A stretch of DNA of 64,000 nucleotides from Limnoperna fortunei (taxonomy: Eukaryota > Mollusca > Bivalvia > Mytilida > Modiolidae). A model generated the notes under the pieces. The model ran no database searches and had not been told where the DNA came from. It saw nothing but the letters and a program-made list of their open reading frames with translations. A program made the translations under genes and the position numbers. Of the stretch, positions 32,880 to 46,500 are shown one piece after another. The stretch spans positions 78,716,926-78,780,925 of the forward strand of contig OX104117.1 of NCBI GenBank assembly GCA_944474755.1, in the 5' to 3' direction. The first letter of the stretch is position 1. Every line of letters starts with the position of its first letter.

Positions 32880-33685
32880 TACGTGTTATTTTATTTTTAT
32901 TTTGATTGGGGGACCCCTTAACCATCACAAATGAGATCCTACAATGTTCTTTGATCTTTCAAAATGTTGGCATTCCGGCACACAGCCCTTTTAATTGCGC
33001 ACTTTCAATGTACGAGAGTAAGTAACTGCACAATGTATGAACAAACACTGATTCGCACAACTGAAGATTTTGTGTTACAATTTAAGGTTATTAGGCTGAG
33101 CTTCTTAAATTAAGTATCGAGGCTAAAAAATCCGAAAACAAATACTATTAGTGTGTTCTGGCCATAAAATTTGGGTTGGAAGAATTTGTATTTGTTTCAC
33201 ATATCAAACATAATCTTACAAACGTATTTTCCGATTGTTTAAATCTCGACAGTTTATCCCCGTAAATCCACGCGTACCAATGTAAAATCCGATATTGAAA
33301 TAATTTATATTAAAGAAATTTGATCATAACAGTTTGTACGGGTTTTCCGTAGAAAAAATCAACATTTCGCTAAATACGATTTTTTATGAGATGAAAAACT
33401 TTCGCAAATCTCCTATTGTCTAAGTTGTCTTAAAGAAAATTCATATAGCAAAATGAAAATGAAAACCAGTTGTCTATACAGAAGTAACAGTTTACATGGT
33501 AAAATCACATCCATTTAGCATTTAAATATGTTAATTTTAAAACATTTTTTCGGATTCTTATAGTAGCTTATTAATAATGTTCTGATTTAGAATTTTAATC
33601 TTGCAAAACTAGTACATTGTAATATTATGTAAGGAAGAGGTCAGCTAACAAATGTATAGATTACATTGGGGCACCCCTAGATTGA
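32880..33685. other. AT-rich stretch, nothing recognised
   Basis: No exon, RNA or repeat is supported, apart from a weak match of 'ttaaccatca' (about 32918-32927) to the complement of 'gtggttacaaaggggt' near 32061-32076. This might be decayed terminal inverted repeats of the MULE derivative. Confidence 0.35.
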
Positions 33686-33690
33686 ATTGA

Positions 33691-33946
33691 GGCCTCGGTG
33701 AAAGAGTGGTTAAGGTAGTTAATCTACTAATGATCACAAGGTCTGTGGCTTCGAGTCTCACTGAGGGCGTGGTACGCCCGAATCCAATCTTAATTGACAA
33801 GGATTGCCAGTTTTCCTATATCGTAGGTCGGGGTTTTCTCCGGATACTTCGGCTTACTTCCCCTATATTAAATGGACGCCATGATATAGCTAAAAAATTG
33901 CTGAAAGTGGCGTTAAACATCTTTCAAACAAAAAAACACAAACAGA
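33691..33946 (+). mobile_element. Full-length tRNA-derived SINE (plus)
   Basis: The head 'ggcctcggtgaaagagtggt' plus 'taagg' is a tRNA-Leu/Ser-like A-box region, and ggcttcgagtctc (33747-33759) is the B box. The body has 'gattgccagttttcctat', 'ggtcggggttttctccgg' and 'cttcggcttacttccc'. The tail is 'gccatgatatagctaaaaaa' plus 'ttgctgaaagtggcgttaaa', then an A-rich end. This is the best copy of the family in the window. The 92-codon frame at 33706-33984 is SINE sequence, not a gene. Confidence 0.85.
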
Positions 33947-34690
33947 TTGAATTAACAAACCTTAGATGCACTATAATGGTGTAATTATTCTGTTTTGTAA
34001 ATGTTTACCATACGTTTTATAATAGCCACTACGATTATCAACATTAGAATGTCAACACTTCAACCTTTAAAAACACAATAAAATGTCGCTTTAAGAACCG
34101 GTGCATTTTCTTTTTCTTTATAAACAAAGTAATAATGTTAGAAAAAAGAGTTGATTGCAAAATGTTTTAACACAAATTGATTTTCCTCGCAAAGAGAAAA
34201 TACAAAACGATAATGAAATCTAAATGAACAATTAATTGAAATGAAAACAATTAACCTTTAGGAAAATATTTACAGAGGACTTCCGAGTGCTCATTGTACG
34301 ATTTTCGATAACCCAATTAGGCCTTTGAAGGAAACGATATAAACACTTCTACAAATATGTCTACGCAATATCAAAGTGAGGTAGTTAATTAAGACTTTGT
34401 CCACATGTTCAGTTAGTGTGTTTGATTTTTTTTGAAGTTTTTGGAAAGTAATGATGTATGTATATAAGTATACGAACCCACCTTTATATGTATTCAGAGG
34501 TCAGAGGTCGAACCTAAACACAAATCTCTTATTCAATTGGTGGGATTACCAATAAAGGCGTAAATTGTTCCCGTTTTGATTACTTAGCTCACAAGGATTG
34601 ATAGTTATTTACTATGTTATTCAACATAATGGCAAAAAAGACAAATACAAAGCACACTGCGGTTTAATCTGCAATATTTACAATTGAGTG
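33947..34690. other. AT-rich stretch, nothing recognised
   Basis: No gene, RNA or named repeat could be supported. Confidence 0.45.
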
Positions 34691-34695
34691 TGTAC

Positions 34696-34986
34696 TTGTC
34701 ATTAAAGATAAATAATGAAACTAAAAACTATAATATTGCGGGAATAAATTTATAATCAACATAATTTGATAACATAAACACAAATCTTTGCATACAATAA
34801 TGTAATAGAACGTTTTACTTAGGGAAATTGTAAAATGGTTCGGTAGTTTTTTGCCTTTGATGATGTAACGGTATATTGTATATTGTTGTATGTTTTGACC
34901 TCTTGTACATTTTGTGTCTGAGGATAATAAAGCATTTGTCTCGTCTTGTCTTTGTCATTAAAGATAAATAATAAAACTAAAAACTA
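34696..34986 (+). mobile_element. 221-bp insert between 35-bp direct repeats, retroposon-like
   Basis: The 35-bp segment starting 'ttgtcattaaagataaataa' occurs at 34696-34730 and 34952-34986 with one difference. The insert ends with 'gaggataataaagcatttgt' (contains AATAAA) and 'ctcgtcttgtctt', a typical retroposon 3' end. The direct repeats are best read as an unusually long target-site duplication. The insert encodes nothing recognisable and may be a 5'-truncated LINE or a retroposed 3' UTR. Confidence 0.55.
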
Positions 34987-34998
34987 CTATTCACTAAT

Positions 34999-35058
34999 GA
35001 GGATCCAACCCGTGATCTCAGTATTGATAGCCAGCCTTCTAACCAAGTGAGCTAAAGA
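34999..35058 (-). mobile_element. tRNA-like SINE head (minus)
   Basis: The minus strand reads tttagctcacttggttag (A box) and, about 30 bases on, cacgggttggatcct (B box). Stems expected of a functional tRNA (acceptor and T-arm) do not pair, so it is a tRNA-derived fragment. A second A-box-like stretch, ccgttagctcagtcg, points the other way at 35065-35079. Confidence 0.5.
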
Positions 35059-35135
35059 AGTACTCCGTTAGCTCAGTCGATTTTGACTGGCTATATATCT
35101 ACTATCTGCTACAACGCAGATAGACCTCCTGTTAC

Positions 35136-35432
35136 AATGATAACAAACTATTTGGTTCTTGGTTATTTTGGTTTATTGTAATCTTGTATACTTATTGAAT
35201 GGATATGAGGTTAATATATAGTAAGTTTATTTTTCCCGAGATGCATGCATCTATTACCCCGAGGCGAAACAGAAGGCAATAGTTGTATATAAATAAATGT
35301 TTATAACATTCAAACTGAATAAAAAACCAACTACGGGGCTTTGAAAATTAATAATTCATGGCAAAACAAAAAAAAAACTAGTTTACATGCTGATTTCGAA
35401 AACAACAACAATAAAGACCTTACTTCAGCTGT
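35136..35432. other. AT-rich spacer before the 18-bp array
   Basis: No coding or RNA feature is seen. It ends in a short A-rich run directly before the minisatellite. Confidence 0.4.
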
Positions 35433-35435
35433 ATC

Positions 35436-36187
35436 AGTATATGTCTAGTGCACTGTATATATCTAGTGAACTGTATATGTCTAGTGCACTGTATATGTCT
35501 AGTGCACTGTATATATCTAGTGCACTGTATATGTCTAGTGAACTGTATATGTCTAGTGCACTGTATATGTCTAGTGAACTGTATATGTCTAGTGCACTGT
35601 ATATGTCTAGTGCACTGTATATGTCCAGTGCACTGTATATGTCTAGTGCACTGTATATGTCTAGTGCACTGTATATGTCTAGTGCACTGTATATGTCTAG
35701 TGAACTGTATATGTCTAGTGCACTGTATATGTCTAGTGCACTGTATATGTCCAGTGCACTGTATATGTCTAGTGCACTGTATATGTCTAGTGCACTGTAT
35801 ATGTCTAGTGAACTGTATATGTCTAGTGCACTGTATATGTCTAGTGCACTGTATATGTCTAGTGCACTGTATATGTCTAATGCACTGTATATGTCTAGTG
35901 CACTGTATATGTCTAGTGCACTGTATATGTCTAATGCACTGTATATGTCTAGTGCACTGTATATGTCTAGTGCACTGTATATGTCTAGTGCACTGTATAT
36001 GTCTAGTGCACTGTATATGTCTAGTGGACTGTATATGTCTAGTGCACTGTATATGTCTAGTGCACTGTATATGGCTAGTGCACTGTACATGTCTAGTGCA
36101 CTGTATATGTCTAGTGCACTGTATATGTATAATGCTCTGTATATGTCTAGTGCACTGTATATGTCTAGTGCACTGTATATGTCATAA
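35436..36187. repeat. 18-bp minisatellite, about 42 units
   Basis: The unit is atgtctagtgcactgtat (18 bp), with variants cac/aac, gtcta/gtcca, ctagtg/ctaatg. It contains the perfect palindrome agtgcact. Because 18 is a multiple of three, three frames stay open: plus MSSALY, plus CICLVH and minus DIYSAL. None is favoured by the substitution pattern I can see, so I do not call a protein. Confidence 0.95.
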
Positions 36188-36224
36188 TTGAACAAATCTG
36201 TAAAGTCAATCTACGTCTCAACCT

Positions 36225-36885
36225 AAGTCCAACAACCTGGGGCGATGTCAACGAAGCTGTCATAAGATGGTCTTAGGATACATTTTACTCTGAAATCGTG
36301 TCAACGAAAACGTCCAAAGTTAGGACATGTCCTAATTTTTATCCTAAATTTAGGTAAATAGCTGGGTGTCCTAAAATGGTGTTAAGTTAGGAATAAGAGT
36401 GAAAGGTGACCAAATTGTAAAAACAACCCAAAATATTTGACCATAAATTCATGTTATTGAGAGTTATGATGAGTTTAATCAAGTAAAATATCCCCCTCCC
36501 CCTTTTTTAAAATACTTTCGGTAGCATTAAACCAAAAAAAAACTGCAACCGAAAACACTTCTTCTGAAATCTGTTTGTTATGTTAGTCAAGCACAAAAAA
36601 ATTTGTTGTTGAGTTTTAGTAGTATAACTTATTTATGTCCTAATTTGAAAATGAATGATGAAACAATTATAAATTATGAAATATCATAAATTTTACGTAT
36701 CTTTTTTCGCGAATAATTACTTTTCATTTTTAAATGTTTACTACATATTGTCCGAGGATGGACCTAAGATAATCCAACATTATACTATGATAGCTTTGTT
36801 GAACAAGACATGCCCTAAGATCATACTATGACGTATCTTAGGACATATCTTAGGATTCATTCGTTGATACTTTCCCTGGTTTGTC
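36225..36885. mobile_element. Possible foldback/long-TIR element, decayed
   Basis: The left end (36236-36290) has 'cctggggcgatgtcaacgaa', 'gctgtcataagatggtctta'. The right end (36760-36885), when complemented, gives 'tatcaacgaatgaatcctaa' and 'tcaacaaagctatcatagta'. 'Cctaag/cttagg' motifs repeat at both ends. The match is imperfect and the boundaries are uncertain. There is no coding capacity. Confidence 0.4.
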
Positions 36886-37136
36886 CACCTTCAGATTCAA
36901 TCAATGGATTTAACAAAATAGTTTATGTATCGACATCATCGCACATGTCTGAATACATTAAACTATCTTTCGATAGTCCTTTCTTTGAGTTTTTCAATCT
37001 TAAACTTCTACGTTCATTCTATAAACAGTAAAGTTGAAAGAATGTACAATCGAATCGAATGTAATCTAAGTTATTTATAATTTTCTGTCAAGAGAAGTAC
37101 TTGATACTAAGTCGTTAGTATATAATGTACATAAAC

Positions 37137-37207
37137 CTCTCCGAGTGGGAAAGGTAGTCATCTACCATTGATCACTGGTGCTGTTGGTTCCAATCTAAGT
37201 ACGGTGG
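37137..37207 (+). mobile_element. Truncated SINE head (plus)
   Basis: It reads 'cctctccgagtgggaaaggt' then 'gatcactggtgctgttggtt' and 'ccaatct'. The spacing of A-box-like and B-box-like parts equals that at 33691. The body and tail are lost. Confidence 0.45.
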
Positions 37208-38985
37208 ATTTCTTTGCTTTTTCACCTACAGAGTTTACTAGAATTTTTACGTAAAATTTGTTCACTTTCAATCAATTGATTTAATTTGTCTACATACATG
37301 ACATATTATCAACACTTTATTGAAAATGCTTCTAATTTAGGATTTTATTGACGATGAATTACTTTTTTAAAGAAAAAAAGAATAGTTATTATAATGGTTT
37401 TTTGCAAAGTCAAAACATTAAATAAAACAAATATAAACATTTTGACTAAATCAATAGAAATTTATGTCCTAGAATAATCACAATTATAAAAATTAAGGAG
37501 TATTGACGTACAACACAACCACAAACATTTGGTTCTGGGTATATTATCTATAATAAAGATTAATTCTTCATTCGTCGATATGGTTTATCAATAATATTTA
37601 TAATAAAGTCTTCAATTAAAAAGTAGCATAAATAAACCCTCGCATGATTAACAGAACATAAAGTCGACGTCATTAACTGGCGGACAAAATGGTGTGATTA
37701 TATTTCTAGAATGCCAAATTATCTTTAGTTCCATGCAGCTAATGAGCCTTATATCAGGTCAAATAAACGTGTCTTCCTTTTAAGATATTAAAACGTTTAT
37801 CAATAAGATTAAAACGTTTATCCAATAAGATCACAATAGTTATCAGCTGTTCATTTGTTTTATCAATCGGAAATTAATGCCGAAATACTTTTGCATCCCT
37901 CTAGAACTGGAATTCATTTTGTTGCTAGTTTTGCAATTACATAATATATATTTTTTTAATGTTGACAATTTATTTTCAAATTAAATATATTTACTACAAC
38001 GATAACACATTAAACAGCTACTAGCCTTATTAAAGATCAATTTGAAAATTACACAATTCGGTTGCAAAACATTTTGATGAACAATAAATTAAACTGCTCT
38101 AAATTTAATTATGTATAAACGAACAGGAAATTTATTGAAATGCATGTATTTTGTTTGGAGGAGTAACTATATTTAAAAACCATAATTTGATGTAGGAATC
38201 ATTTCTGCTACTAATCTTCTGTGTCGGTCATAACAATATGTTTTGCATAATAAAAATTGGTAATATAGCGAAATAGTATCATAGGCAATTTTATTTTACT
38301 GTGTTCAATTAGTCAAGTTTATGGTATGTACAAGTTGGTACTTTGTGCAAATTATAATATCTTTTTGATGTTCAGTCCTACGAGTTCTTATAAATTTAAT
38401 AAAATATCGTTTCCACGAATTGTAGACTATGTTTTGACAATTTCTTATGCAATACGATTCTTATTTTAGGAAATACGCAGATTTCTTGATTAATCAACTT
38501 GATGATAGCTGTAAAATTCTTGTCTATTGTCTATTGTCATCGATGACGACGAATAATTCAGTTTACCATATACTATTGGCTAAATAATAGGAAATTTGCA
38601 TATTAGGTCTGATAATCCCGTATTCGGAGCATCTTGTGAACTGTATTTCCGGTACGTCTGCATCAAAATCTGCAATGTCGACGTTGGAGCCGCAGAAAAA
38701 TTCGTTGAAAATCTTATATTCATTATTTGTTGCAAAATGATAAAATTGTTATTTGTATTCATTTTTAGTTATTATCCTTATTGTCGGAAGCATATGATAA
38801 AAAGATTAAGATATGGGCTGATGTGCGGGTTTTCGGTAAGATACACAAGCCGATATGGAATAGCCTATATATTAATCTATAAGTATGAAACATATCGTGT
38901 TGGGGCTGCTGTTTCCTTAATTCGAGGTTTACTGGGAAATATGTTTTGTGACATCGACAACGTGTGAGTTATTGAGTGGATGGGG
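37208..38985. other. AT-rich stretch, no gene recognised
   Basis: The 123-codon plus frame at 38596-38967 and a 60-codon minus frame over it (38580-38762) have no recognised motif and no splice support. The stretch is otherwise plain AT-rich sequence. Confidence 0.4.
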
Positions 38986-38989
38986 AGAC

Positions 38990-39235
38990 TTAGGGACTTG
39001 ACATGTCATAAATCGGTCATTCTGACCACGGACCAGATCGAGTAACGTGCTTTGAGAGTTTCGTGCTCCTTCCACGATCAAGCCCCTTCTTTTTCCGCTA
39101 CAAAATACTAACTTTCGAGTTTCTTTCCAATACTCTATACATTTTCCATTTGCAGTCTTTTCCCAGCGGCCAATCATTTTTCCTCGTGGTTCATTGCTCG
39201 TTAATTTGTTTTCGACATGAATAGACTGAAACCTT
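38990..39235 (+). repeat. Dispersed repeat R1, diverged copy
   Basis: It shares order with 55860-56110: 'ctgaccacggacc', 'gctccttccacgatcaagcc', a 'caatactctatacattttcc' block, and 'gttaatttgttttcgacatg'. The minus frame 38929-39270 lies within it and is not called as a gene. Confidence 0.5.
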
Positions 39236-39514
39236 GATCGTTTGTCCTTTATCAAACAAATTATAATCAATTATATATTAGCCAGGTAAAAACATTATCA
39301 ATATGTATCTCATATTTTTTAATTGGAAATTGAACGAGGTTTTTTTCCCGTCTTTAGTTTCTAAATAAGCTAGTTTGCTTCAAAAAAGTACCAAAAGTTT
39401 GTCCACAACAAAATAATATTTGACCTTTTATAAGTTTGTCCGCCAAACTGTATCAAAATAGTGTCCATAAAAAATTCCAATATTTGAATCGAATCGATTT
39501 TAGTGTAAACTTAC

Positions 39515-39634
39515 TTACTTATCCTCTTCGCGCCTGGAGGCGCATAAGGCTATACCCAGAGATCTCCATTCAATTCGGTCCTTGGCAATCTTTTCCATTT
39601 CACCCCAGGTCTTAATTTCCAAAGCTCTTGAATT
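39515..39634 (-). pseudogene. LINE reverse-transcriptase ORF, extreme C-terminus
   Basis: The minus frame reads ALEIKTWGEMEKIAKDR, then IEWRSLGIALCASRREEDK and a stop. The pattern W-x-x-x-x-x-x-A-x-D-R-x-x-W-R-x-x-x-x-A-L-C near the end, closing with an E-E-D cluster, is typical of the C-terminus of LINE-encoded endonuclease/reverse-transcriptase proteins. No upstream RT domain is present, so this is a 5'-truncated relic. The clade is not assigned. Confidence 0.65.
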
Positions 39635-40516
39635 CGCTGTGTAAACTAGCAAGAACCAAACGTTAGTGAGCAATTATATTGATGGAATATAAATTTCATA
39701 GAGGATGAGAACAATTTAACAATAAATCAACAAAAAACTGTGACAATATTTCGACGTTCACTAAAAACGTAAGGAGCCATGGTTAAGCACTGGTAATTAA
39801 GCCTTTGTAGCGAGTTAAATGAGCCTACTCTTTTTCGACATATTCAAACGGGGCTTTATGGCACTGTCCAAACAAGCTACATGTACCCACTAGTCCTTGG
39901 TATTTCCAGGCTTTCTGTTTAATAACCTATCCCGTCCCGCAGAAGCAATAAGCAGCTCGGTGGTCCGAAAAATTGGAACTGTCCCAGTATGATCCCAAGC
40001 AAATATTAACCCAAGTTTTAACTAACACATGCATCACGAAACAAAATCTAAAACCCGTAAAAGATTGTTAGTACCCTAACCATTCAATGAATATATGTGC
40101 ACTCATGTGCTTCAGAGCAGTAAAATTGGTGCCAGTCTATTATTAGACACATGTTAAATCACTTATAATTGTGTCCAGAATATAGTCAAATCCACAGAAA
40201 GGAAAGTCTATGACTGAGTGAAAATGTCTGATCATACTTCAGAGGGGGATTTGAAATAAAGGTCGATTGATTAATGGTGATTGCCATATATTTTCTGAAA
40301 AGAAAGTGTAGGTCGCTTTATAGTGAAATTTGTTGTCGATAAAGAGGAAGTTGACAACGAATGGGGAAAATGGATGAACCATCGATAACCAAATTTGAGT
40401 GCCACTGGAAGACGTTAGGAGGGAGAATTTAGCCTTTCGTTTAGCGGCTACACTATTTAGACTATGTATGTGAAGCAAGGAACTCTCCAATCACCTTACC
40501 TAACATGGCCCATGGT
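39635..40516. other. Gene-free stretch before the satellite
   Basis: No coding exon or repeat is supported. An 83-codon minus frame (40239-40490) has no recognisable motif. Confidence 0.4.
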
Positions 40517-40528
40517 CAGGCTATCCGT

Positions 40529-43500
40529 ATAGCTGACGACGACCAACGGGAATGTCATCATTATCAACCACCTGGGCATAGCTGACGACGACCAACGAGA
40601 ATGTCATCCCTATCAACCACCTGAGCATAGCTGACGACGACCAACGAGAATGTCATCATTATCAACCACCTGGGCATAGCTGACGACTACCAACGAGAAT
40701 GTCATCATTATCAACCATCTGGGCATAGCTGACGACTGCCAACGAGAATGTCATCCCTATCAACCACCTGGCATAGCTGACGACTGCCAACGAGAATGTC
40801 ATCATTATCAACCATCTGGGCATAGCTGACGACGACCAACGAGAATGTCATCCCTATCAACCACCTGAGCATAGCTGACGACTACCAACGAGAATGTCAT
40901 CATTATCAACCACCTGGGCATAGCTGACGACTACCAACGAGAATGTCATCATTATCAACCATCTGGGCATAGCTGACGACGACCAACGAGAATGTCATCA
41001 TTATCAACCACCTGTGCATAGCTGACGACTGCCAACGAGAATGTCATCCCTATCAATCACCTGAGCATAGCTGACAAAGACCAACGAGAATGTCATCCCT
41101 ATCAACCACCTGTGCATCGCTGACGACTGCCAACGAGAATGTCATCCCTATCAACCACCTGGGCATAGCTGACGACGACCAACGAGAATGCCATCCCTAT
41201 CAACCTCCTGGGCATAGCTTATCAACCACCTGAGCATAGCTGACGACGACCAACGAGAATGTCATCATTATCAACCACCTGAGCATAGCTGACGACTGCC
41301 AACGAGAATGTCATCCCTATCAACCATCTGGGCATAGCTGACGACGACCAACGAGAATGTCATCTATCAACCACCTGGGCATAGCTGACGACTGCCAACG
41401 AGAATGTCATCCCTATCAACCACCTGAGCATAGCTGACGACTGCCAACGAGAATGTCATCTATCAACCACCTGAGCATAGCTGACGACGACCAACGAGAA
41501 TGTCATCTATCAACCACCTGTGCATAGCTGACGACTGCCAACGAGAATGTCATCCCTATCAACCACCTGGCATAGCTGACGACTGCCAACGAGAATGTTA
41601 TCTATCAACCACCTGGGCATAGCTGACGACTAACGAGAATGTCATCTATCAACCACCTGGCATAGCTGACGACTGCCAACGAGAATGTCATCCCTGTCAA
41701 CCACCTGAGCATAGCTGACGACGACCAACGAGAATGCCATCACTATCAACCACCTGAGCATAGCTGACGACGACCAACGAGAATGTCATCCCTATCAACC
41801 ACCTGGCATAGCTGACGACGACCAACGAGAATGTCATCCCTATCAACCACCTGGCATAACTGACGACTGCCAACGAGAATGTCGTCCCTATCAACCACCT
41901 GAGCATAGCTGACGACGACAAACGAGAATGTCATCCCTATCAACCACCTGGGCATAGCTGACGACTACCAACGAGAATGTCATCATCATCAATCATCTGG
42001 GCATAGCTGACGACTGCCAACGAGAATGTCATCCCTATCAACCACCTGAGCATAGCTGACGACGACCAACGAGAATGTCATCTATCAACCACCTGTGCAT
42101 AACTGACGACTGCCAACGAGAATGTCATCCCTATCAACCATCTGGGCATAGCTGACGACGACCAACGAGAATGTCATCATTATCAACCATCTGGGCATAG
42201 CTGACGACTGCCAACGAGAATGTCATCCCTATCAACCACCTGTCCATAGCTGACGACTGCCAACGAGAATGTCATCCCTATCAACCACCTGGGCATAGCT
42301 GACGACGACCAACGAGAATGCCATCCCTATCAACCACCTGGGCATAGCTGACGACGACCAACGAGAATGTCATCATTATCAACCACCTGAGCATAGCTGA
42401 CGACGACCAACGAGAATGTCATCATTATCAACCACCTGAGCATAGCTGACGACTGCCAACGAGAATGTCATCCCTATCAACCACCTGAGCATAGCTGACG
42501 ACGACCAACGAGAATGTCATCTATCAACCACCTGTGCATAGCTGACGACTGCCAACGAGAATGTCATCCCTATCAACCACCTGGCATAGCTGACGACTGC
42601 CAACGAGAATGTTATCGATCAACCACCTGGGCATAGCTGACGACGACCAACGAGAATGTCATCTATCAACCACCTGGCATAGCTGACGACTGCCAACGAG
42701 AATGTCATCCCTATCAACCACCTGAGCATAGCTGACGACGACCAACGAGAATGCCATCCCTATCAACCACCTGAGCATAGCTGACGACGACCAACGAGAA
42801 TGTCATCCCTATCAACTACCTGGCATAGCTGACGACGACCAACGAGAATGTTATCCCTATCAACCACCTGGCATAGCTGACGACTGCCAACGAGAATGTC
42901 GTCCCTATCAACCACCTGAGCATAGCTGACGACGACAAACGAGAATGTCATCCCTATCAACCACCTGGGCATAGCTGACGACTACCAACGAGAATGTCAT
43001 CTATCAACCATCTGTGCATGACTGACGACTGCCAACGAGAATGTCATCCCTATCAACCATCTGGGCATAGCTGACGACGACCAACGAGAATGTCATCATT
43101 ATCAACCATCTGGGCATAGCTGACGACTGCCAACGAGAATGTCATCCCTATCAACCACCTGAGCATATCTGACGACGACCAACGAGAATGTCATCTATCA
43201 ACCACCTGTGCATAGCTGACGACTGCCAACGAGAATGCCATCCCTATCAACCACCTGGGCATTGCTGACGACGACCAACGAGAATGTCATCCCTATCAAC
43301 CACCTGGCATAGCTGACGACGACCAACGAGAATGTCATCCCTATCAACCACCTGTGCATAGCTGACGACGACCAACGGGAATGTCATCCCTATCAACCAT
43401 CTGGGCATAGCTGACGACGACCAACGAGAATGTCATCATTATCAACCACCTGTGCATAGCTGACGACTGCCAACGGGAATGTCATCCCTATCAACCACCT

Positions 43501-46500
43501 GGCATAGCTGACGACGACCAACGAGAATGTCATCATTATCAACCAACTGTGCATAGCTGACGACGACCAACGAGAATGTCATCCCTATCAACCACCTGTG
43601 CATAGCTGACGACGACCAACGGGAATGTCATCCCTATCAACCATCTGGGCATAGCTGACGACGACCAACGAGAATGTCATCATTATCAACCACCTGTGCA
43701 TAGCTGACGACTGCCAACGGGAATGTCATCCCTATCGACCACCTGGCAGAGCTGACGACGACCAACGAGAATGTCATCATTATCAACCACCTGGGCATAG
43801 CTGACGACGACCAACGAGAATGTCATCATTATCAACCACCTGTGCATAGCTGACAACGACCAACGAGAATGTCATCCCTATCAACCATCTGGGCATAGCT
43901 GACGACGACCAACGAGAATGTCATCATTATCAACCACCTGTGCATAGCTGACGACTGCCAACGGGAATGTCATCCCTAGCAACCGCCTGGCATAGCTGAC
44001 GACGACCAACGGAAATGTCATCCCTATCAACCATCTGGGCATAGCTGACGACGACCAACGAGAATGTCATCATTATCAACCACCTGTGCATAGCTGACGA
44101 CTGCCAACGGGAATGTCATCCCTATCAACCACCTGGGCATAGCTGACGACGACCAACGGGAATGTCATCCCTATCAACCACCTTGGCATAGCTGACGACG
44201 ACCAACGAGAATGTCATCCCTATCAACCATCTGGGCATAGCTGACGACGACCAACGAGAATGTCATCCCTATCAACCATCTGGGCATAGCTGACGACGAC
44301 CAACGAGAATGTCATCCCTATCAACCACCTGAGCATAGCTGACGACTACCAACGAGAATGTCATCATTACCAACCACCTGGGCATAGCTGACGACTACCA
44401 ACGAGAATGTCATCATTATCAACCACCTGGGCATAGCTGACGACGACCAACGAGAATGTCATCATTATCAACCACCTGTGCATAGCTGACGACTGCCAAC
44501 GAGAATGTCATCCCTATCAACCACCTGAGCATAGCTGACAAAGACCAACGAGAATGTCATCCCTATCAACCACCTGTGCATAGCTGACGACTGCCAACGA
44601 GAATGTCATCCCTATCAACCACCTGGGCATAGCTGACGACGACCAACGAGAATGCCATCCCTATCAACCACCTGGGCATAGCTTATCAACCACCTGAGCA
44701 TAGCTGACGACGACCAACGAGAATGTCATCATTATCAACCACCTGAGCATAGCTGACGACTGCCAACGAGAATGTCATCCCTATCAACCATCTGGGCATA
44801 GCTGACGACGACCAACGAGAATGTCATCTATCAACCACCTGGGCATAGCTGACGACTGCCAACGAGAATGTCATCCCTATCAACCACCTGAGCATAGCTG
44901 ACGACTGCCAACGAGAATGTCATCTATCAACCACCTGAGCATAGCTGACGACGACCAACGAGAATGTCATCTATCAACCACCTGTGCATAGCTGACGACT
45001 GCCAACGAGAATGTCATCCCTATCAACCACCTGGCATAGCTGACGACTGCCAACGAGAATGTTATCTATCAACCACCTGGCACAGCTGACGACGACCAAC
45101 GAGAATGTCATCATTATCAACCACCTGTGCATAGCTGACGACTGCCAACGAGAATGTCATCCCTATCAACCACCTGAGCATAGCTGAGAAAGACCAACGA
45201 GAATGTCATCCCTATCAACCACCTGTGCATAGCTGACGACTGCCAACGAGAATGTCATCCCTATCAACCACCTGGGCATAGCTGACGACGACCAACGAGA
45301 ATGCCATCCCTATCAACCACCTGGGCATAGCTGACGACGACCAACGAGAATGTCATCATTATCAACCACCTGAGCATAGCTGACGACGACCAACGAGAAT
45401 GTCATCATTATCAACCACCTGAGCATAGCTGACGACTGCCAACGAGAATGTCATCCCTATCAACCATCTGGGCATAGCTGACGACGACCAACGAGAATGT
45501 CATCTATCAACCACCTGGGCATAGCTGACAACTGCCAACGAGAATGTCATCCCTATCAACCACCTGAGCATAGCTGACGACTGCCAACGAGAATGTCATC
45601 TATCAACCACCTGAGCATAGCTGACGACGACCAACGAGAATGTCATCTATCAACCACCTGTGCATAGCTGACGACTGCCAACGAGAATGTCATCCCTATC
45701 AACCACCTGGCATAGCTGACGACTGCCAACGAGAATGTTATCTATCAACCACCTGGGCATAGCTGACGACGACCAACGAGAATGTCATCTATCAACCACC
45801 TGGCATAGCTGACGACTGCCAACGAGAATGTCATCCCTATCAACCACCTGAGCATAGCTGACGACGACCAACGAGAATGCCATCACTATCAACCACCTGA
45901 GCATAGCTGACGACGACCAACGAGAATGTCATCCCTATCAACCACTGGCATAGCTGACGACGACCAACGAGAATGTCATCCCTATCAACCACCTGGCATA
46001 GCTGACGACTGCCAACGAGAATGTCGTCCCTATCAACCACCTGAGCATAGCTGACGACGACAAACGAGAATGTCATCCCTATCAACCACCTGGGCATAGC
46101 TGACGACTACCAACGAGAATGTCATCATTATCAATCATCTGGGCATAGCTGACGACTGCCAACGAGAATGTCATCCCTATCAACCACCTGAGCATAGCTG
46201 ACGACGACCAACGAGAATGTCATCTATCAACCACCTGTGCATAACTAACGACTGCCAACGAGAATGTCATCCCTATCAACCATCTGGGCATAGCTGACGA
46301 CGACCAACGAAAATGTCATCATTATCAACCATCTGGGCATAGCTGACGACGACCAACGAGAATGTCATCCCTATCAACCACCTGAGCATATCTGACGACG
46401 ACCAACGAGAATGTCATCTATCAACCACCTGTGCATAGCTGACGACTGCCAACGAGAATGTCATCCCTATCAACCACCTGGGCATAGCTGACGACGACCA

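Noticed and set aside
33706..33984. 92-codon ORF
   Set aside because: Entirely within the SINE at 33691-33946 and its tail.
34999..35058. Functional tRNA gene
   Set aside because: A and B boxes are present, but acceptor and T-arm stems do not pair.
35387..36195. A 266-residue MSSALY protein or its minus-strand DIYSAL counterpart
   Set aside because: All open frames follow from an 18-bp unit without stops. No frame is favoured and there is no gene context.
38596..38967. 123-codon plus ORF with an overlapping minus ORF
   Set aside because: No recognisable domain, splice context or start support on either strand.
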